A stretch of 64,000 nucleotides of DNA from Alphaproteobacteria bacterium (lineage in GTDB: Bacteria; Pseudomonadota; Alphaproteobacteria; Micropepsales; Micropepsaceae), in contig WGMH01000003.1 in assembly GCA_016125165.1 (NCBI GenBank), positions 1 through 64,000 of the forward strand, written 5' to 3'. A program made the translations under genes and the position numbers. The notes under the pieces are model-generated. The model was not told where the DNA came from. It did no database searches and saw only the letters and a list, made by a program, of their open reading frames with translations. Positions within the stretch are counted from its first letter, which is position 1. Each line of letters begins with the position of its first letter. Of this stretch, positions 62,036 through 64,000 are shown piece by piece.

Positions 62036-64000
62036 ATGGTCACACCGGACGCCGGAATACCTGCCCCAAAAGGCCTCTTCGGCCTCCTGAATGCCATATC
62101 CCGACCGTCGCTGCTGGCTTTGACGGTCGGCTTGATTGCGGCGATAGCGGCCTTTGTTACCTACGCGCTGGTCACCGATCTGGTGCCCTACACCCCCAGC
62201 CAATCCACGATTTTCGGCCTGATCGGCATCAATTTCGTGCTGGTGGTCACGCTGGGAGGGCTCATCGCCTGGCGCCTCTATCGTGTCTGGCGGGAACGGC
62301 AGTCCGGCCGGGCGGGCGCAAGGCTGCATACCCGGCTGGTGGCCATGTTTTCGATTATCGCGCTGGTGCCCGCCATCCTGGTCGCGGCATTCGCGGCGGT
62401 GACGTTCAATCTGGGCATTGAGGCCTGGTTTTCCGGCCGCGTGAAGGAAGCCCTCGGTAGCGCCGTCAACGTTGCCGAACGCTACATGGACGGCAACCAG
62501 AAACTGATCGTTGCCGATGCCTATGTGATCGCCAATTCCATCGAGCGCGATCCTGAACTGTTTCAAGATGGTCAGGTGAATGCCGGCCTTCTGTTCACAA
62601 AGCTCGCGGTAATTACCAAGGACCGCGGCCTTCAAGCGTCATACATTCTCGATTCACACGGCAATGTTCTTGGCAGCACCAAGCAGCGCTCGTTGCCGGA
62701 CCTGAAACCGCCTTCACAGTCAGATTTCAATCAGGCCGCCAAGAATACGCTGGTCATCGATGCCAACTCGAAATTCGGTGTGGTACGCGCGTTGCTGCGC
62801 CTGCAGGCTCTGAACGACGCTTATCTGCTCGTTGTGCGGCAGGTCGATCCGGAAGTGCTGGGCTATTATCAGCGCACGGTCGATGCGGTGTCGGAGTACA
62901 AGCGTCTCGACAAGAACCGGTCTGATGTGCAGCTCGTTTTCGCTCTTCTGTATGGCGTGATCTCGCTGCTGATCCTGCTGGCCGCCATCTGGCTCGGTCT
63001 TTGGGCTGCAAACAATCTTGTGCGTCCCATTTCACGCCTCATTGGCGCGGCCGAGCGTGTTTCTGAAGGCGACCTCAGTGCGCAGGTCGAAGTCGTCCGC
63101 GATGATGACGAAATCGGTACCCTTGGTCAGGCCTTCAACCGCATGACCACGCAGCTTACCACGCAGCGCAATGAACTGGTCGAAGCAAGCCGGCTGAACG
63201 AAATCCGCCGGCGTTTCACGGAAGCTGTTCTGGCGGGCGTGAGCGCCGGTGTCGTTGGTCTTGATGCCGATGGCAACATCACGCTCATCAACCGCGCTGC
63301 TGAACGTCTTTTGAACGCCGAACCGCACGAAGTCGAAGGCCACCACTATTCTGAAGCAGTGCCGGAGCTGGCAGCTCTCATTCGCCGTGCCATGAGCGAA
63401 CCGGCGGGGCGCGCCAGCGGTGAAGCCAGCGTCAAGCGCGGTGGCAAGGTGCGGACGCTGAGCGTTCAGGTCAATGGCGAGGAAGGCGACATCGGTTACG
63501 TCGCCACATTCGACGACATTACGGACCTTGTTTCTGCGCAGCGCACGGCCGCATGGGCTGACGTCGCGCGCCGCATTGCACATGAAATCAAGAATCCGCT
63601 GACGCCCATCCAGCTTTCCGCCGAACGCCTCAAACGCAAATACAGCCGCGAGGTTTCCACTGATCCAGAAGTCTTCGAGCAATGCACGGACACCATTATC
63701 CGGCAGGTTGGCGATATCGGCCGCATGGTCGACGAATTCTCATCCTTTGCCCGCATGCCCGCACCGATCATGAAGCGCGAGAACCTTCAGGAGCTTCTGC
63801 ATCAATCCGTATTCCTTCAGAGGGTCGCGCATCCCGCAATCACTTTTGAAACGCGAGCGCCGGTGGAAGGTCTCACGGTCGAATGCGATGGCAGGCTGGT
63901 TTCGCAGGCACTGACCAACGTGCTGAAGAATGCGGTGGAGGCCATAGGCGCGCGCGAAGCCACTGGGGATAGCACGCCCGGCCGCATCACCATTCAGGTC
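62036..64000 (+). CDS. ntrY: Sensor histidine kinase NtrY, 3'-truncated by the window edge
   Basis: 655 codons are visible. The protein has N-terminal membrane helices (from about residue 24), a periplasmic sensor segment, another TM helix and a HAMP domain (LVRPISRLIGAAERVSEGDLSAQ), then a PAS-like domain (LDADGNITLINRAAERLL) and a HisKA motif with His516 ([26 protein letters not shown]). The ATPase domain begins (NVLKNAVEAI) and is cut off. NtrY with NtrX senses nitrogen or redox state in alphaproteobacteria and can cross-talk with NtrBC. Start ATG 62036. Confidence 0.96.
   Translation, partial: MVTPDAGIPAPKGLFGLLNAISRPSLLALTVGLIAAIAAFVTYALVTDLVPYTPSQSTIFGLIGINFVLVVTLGGLIAWRLYRVWRERQSGRAGARLHTRLVAMFSIIALVPAILVAAFAAVTFNLGIEAWFSGRVKEALGSAVNVAERYMDGNQKLIVADAYVIANSIERDPELFQDGQVNAGLLFTKLAVITKDRGLQASYILDSHGNVLGSTKQRSLPDLKPPSQSDFNQAAKNTLVIDANSKFGVVRALLRLQALNDAYLLVVRQVDPEVLGYYQRTVDAVSEYKRLDKNRSDVQLVFALLYGVISLLILLAAIWLGLWAANNLVRPISRLIGAAERVSEGDLSAQVEVVRDDDEIGTLGQAFNRMTTQLTTQRNELVEASRLNEIRRRFTEAVLAGVSAGVVGLDADGNITLINRAAERLLNAEPHEVEGHHYSEAVPELAALIRRAMSEPAGRASGEASVKRGGKVRTLSVQVNGEEGDIGYVATFDDITDLVSAQRTAAWADVARRIAHEIKNPLTPIQLSAERLKRKYSREVSTDPEVFEQCTDTIIRQVGDIGRMVDEFSSFARMPAPIMKRENLQELLHQSVFLQRVAHPAITFETRAPVEGLTVECDGRLVSQALTNVLKNAVEAIGAREATGDSTPGRITIQV

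Overview
The window is a GC-rich, densely packed chromosomal segment from an alphaproteobacterium. The evidence is gene order: xerD / aroK-aroB-CNNM transporter-bolA-J protein-cobS; secA divergent from argJ; ubiG divergent from lysC-ptsP; rodZ-like-ispG; prfA-prmC-DUF4167-clpB; cinA-pgpA-ispDF; ntrB-ntrC-ntrY. These blocks recur across the class. The order or genus cannot be fixed from sequence alone. A polyhydroxybutyrate depolymerase, GSTs, an epoxide hydrolase and a malyl-CoA-lyase-type enzyme suggest a free-living heterotroph. There is no rRNA, tRNA, CRISPR array, transposase or prophage.

Layout. 1-7.7 kb: cobS start, J-domain protein, BolA, CNNM/CBS transporter, shikimate genes aroB/aroK, then a coupled run (small membrane protein, exported helical protein, xerD) and a CoA-ester lyase. 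7.8-10.4 kb: DUF4189 protein and a three-gene ECF41 sigma-factor operon preceded by a near-perfect ECF41 promoter. 10.4-20 kb: accA, a mosaic intergenic repeat, epoxide hydrolase, CsgG-like protein, amidohydrolase, secA, argJ, mutT and an orphan 49-aa Flp pilin. 20-25.6 kb: NDUFAF5-like methyltransferase, comF, grxC, nitrilase, three tandem exported tail-collar proteins with an AT-rich upstream region, DUF1178. 25.6-30 kb: ubiG, lysC, ptsP. 30-31.4 kb: three tandem small exported proteins sharing a two-cysteine motif.

31.4-39 kb: rodZ-like gene, ispG, prfA, prmC, a strongly structured untranslated RNA, DUF4167, clpB. 39-41.7 kb: an MBOAT O-acyltransferase with its SGNH-like partner. 41.7-53.8 kb: M23 peptidase, PadR regulator with a HAAS/sensor membrane protein, GST, arylamine N-acetyltransferase, a modE-operator-modA-porin unit without modBC, PHB depolymerase, a second GST, a stand-alone Aas-type acyl ligase and an NTF2-like protein. 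53.8-64 kb: lipA, pirin, Coq10/RatA protein, cinA, pgpA, ispDF, an outer-membrane protein, then the nitrogen two-component genes ntrB, ntrC and the start of ntrY, cut by the window end.

Most genes are core metabolism or translation. The accessory insertions that deserve attention are the ECF41 operon, the collar triplet, the two-Cys triplet, the structured leader RNA and the modA-porin unit.
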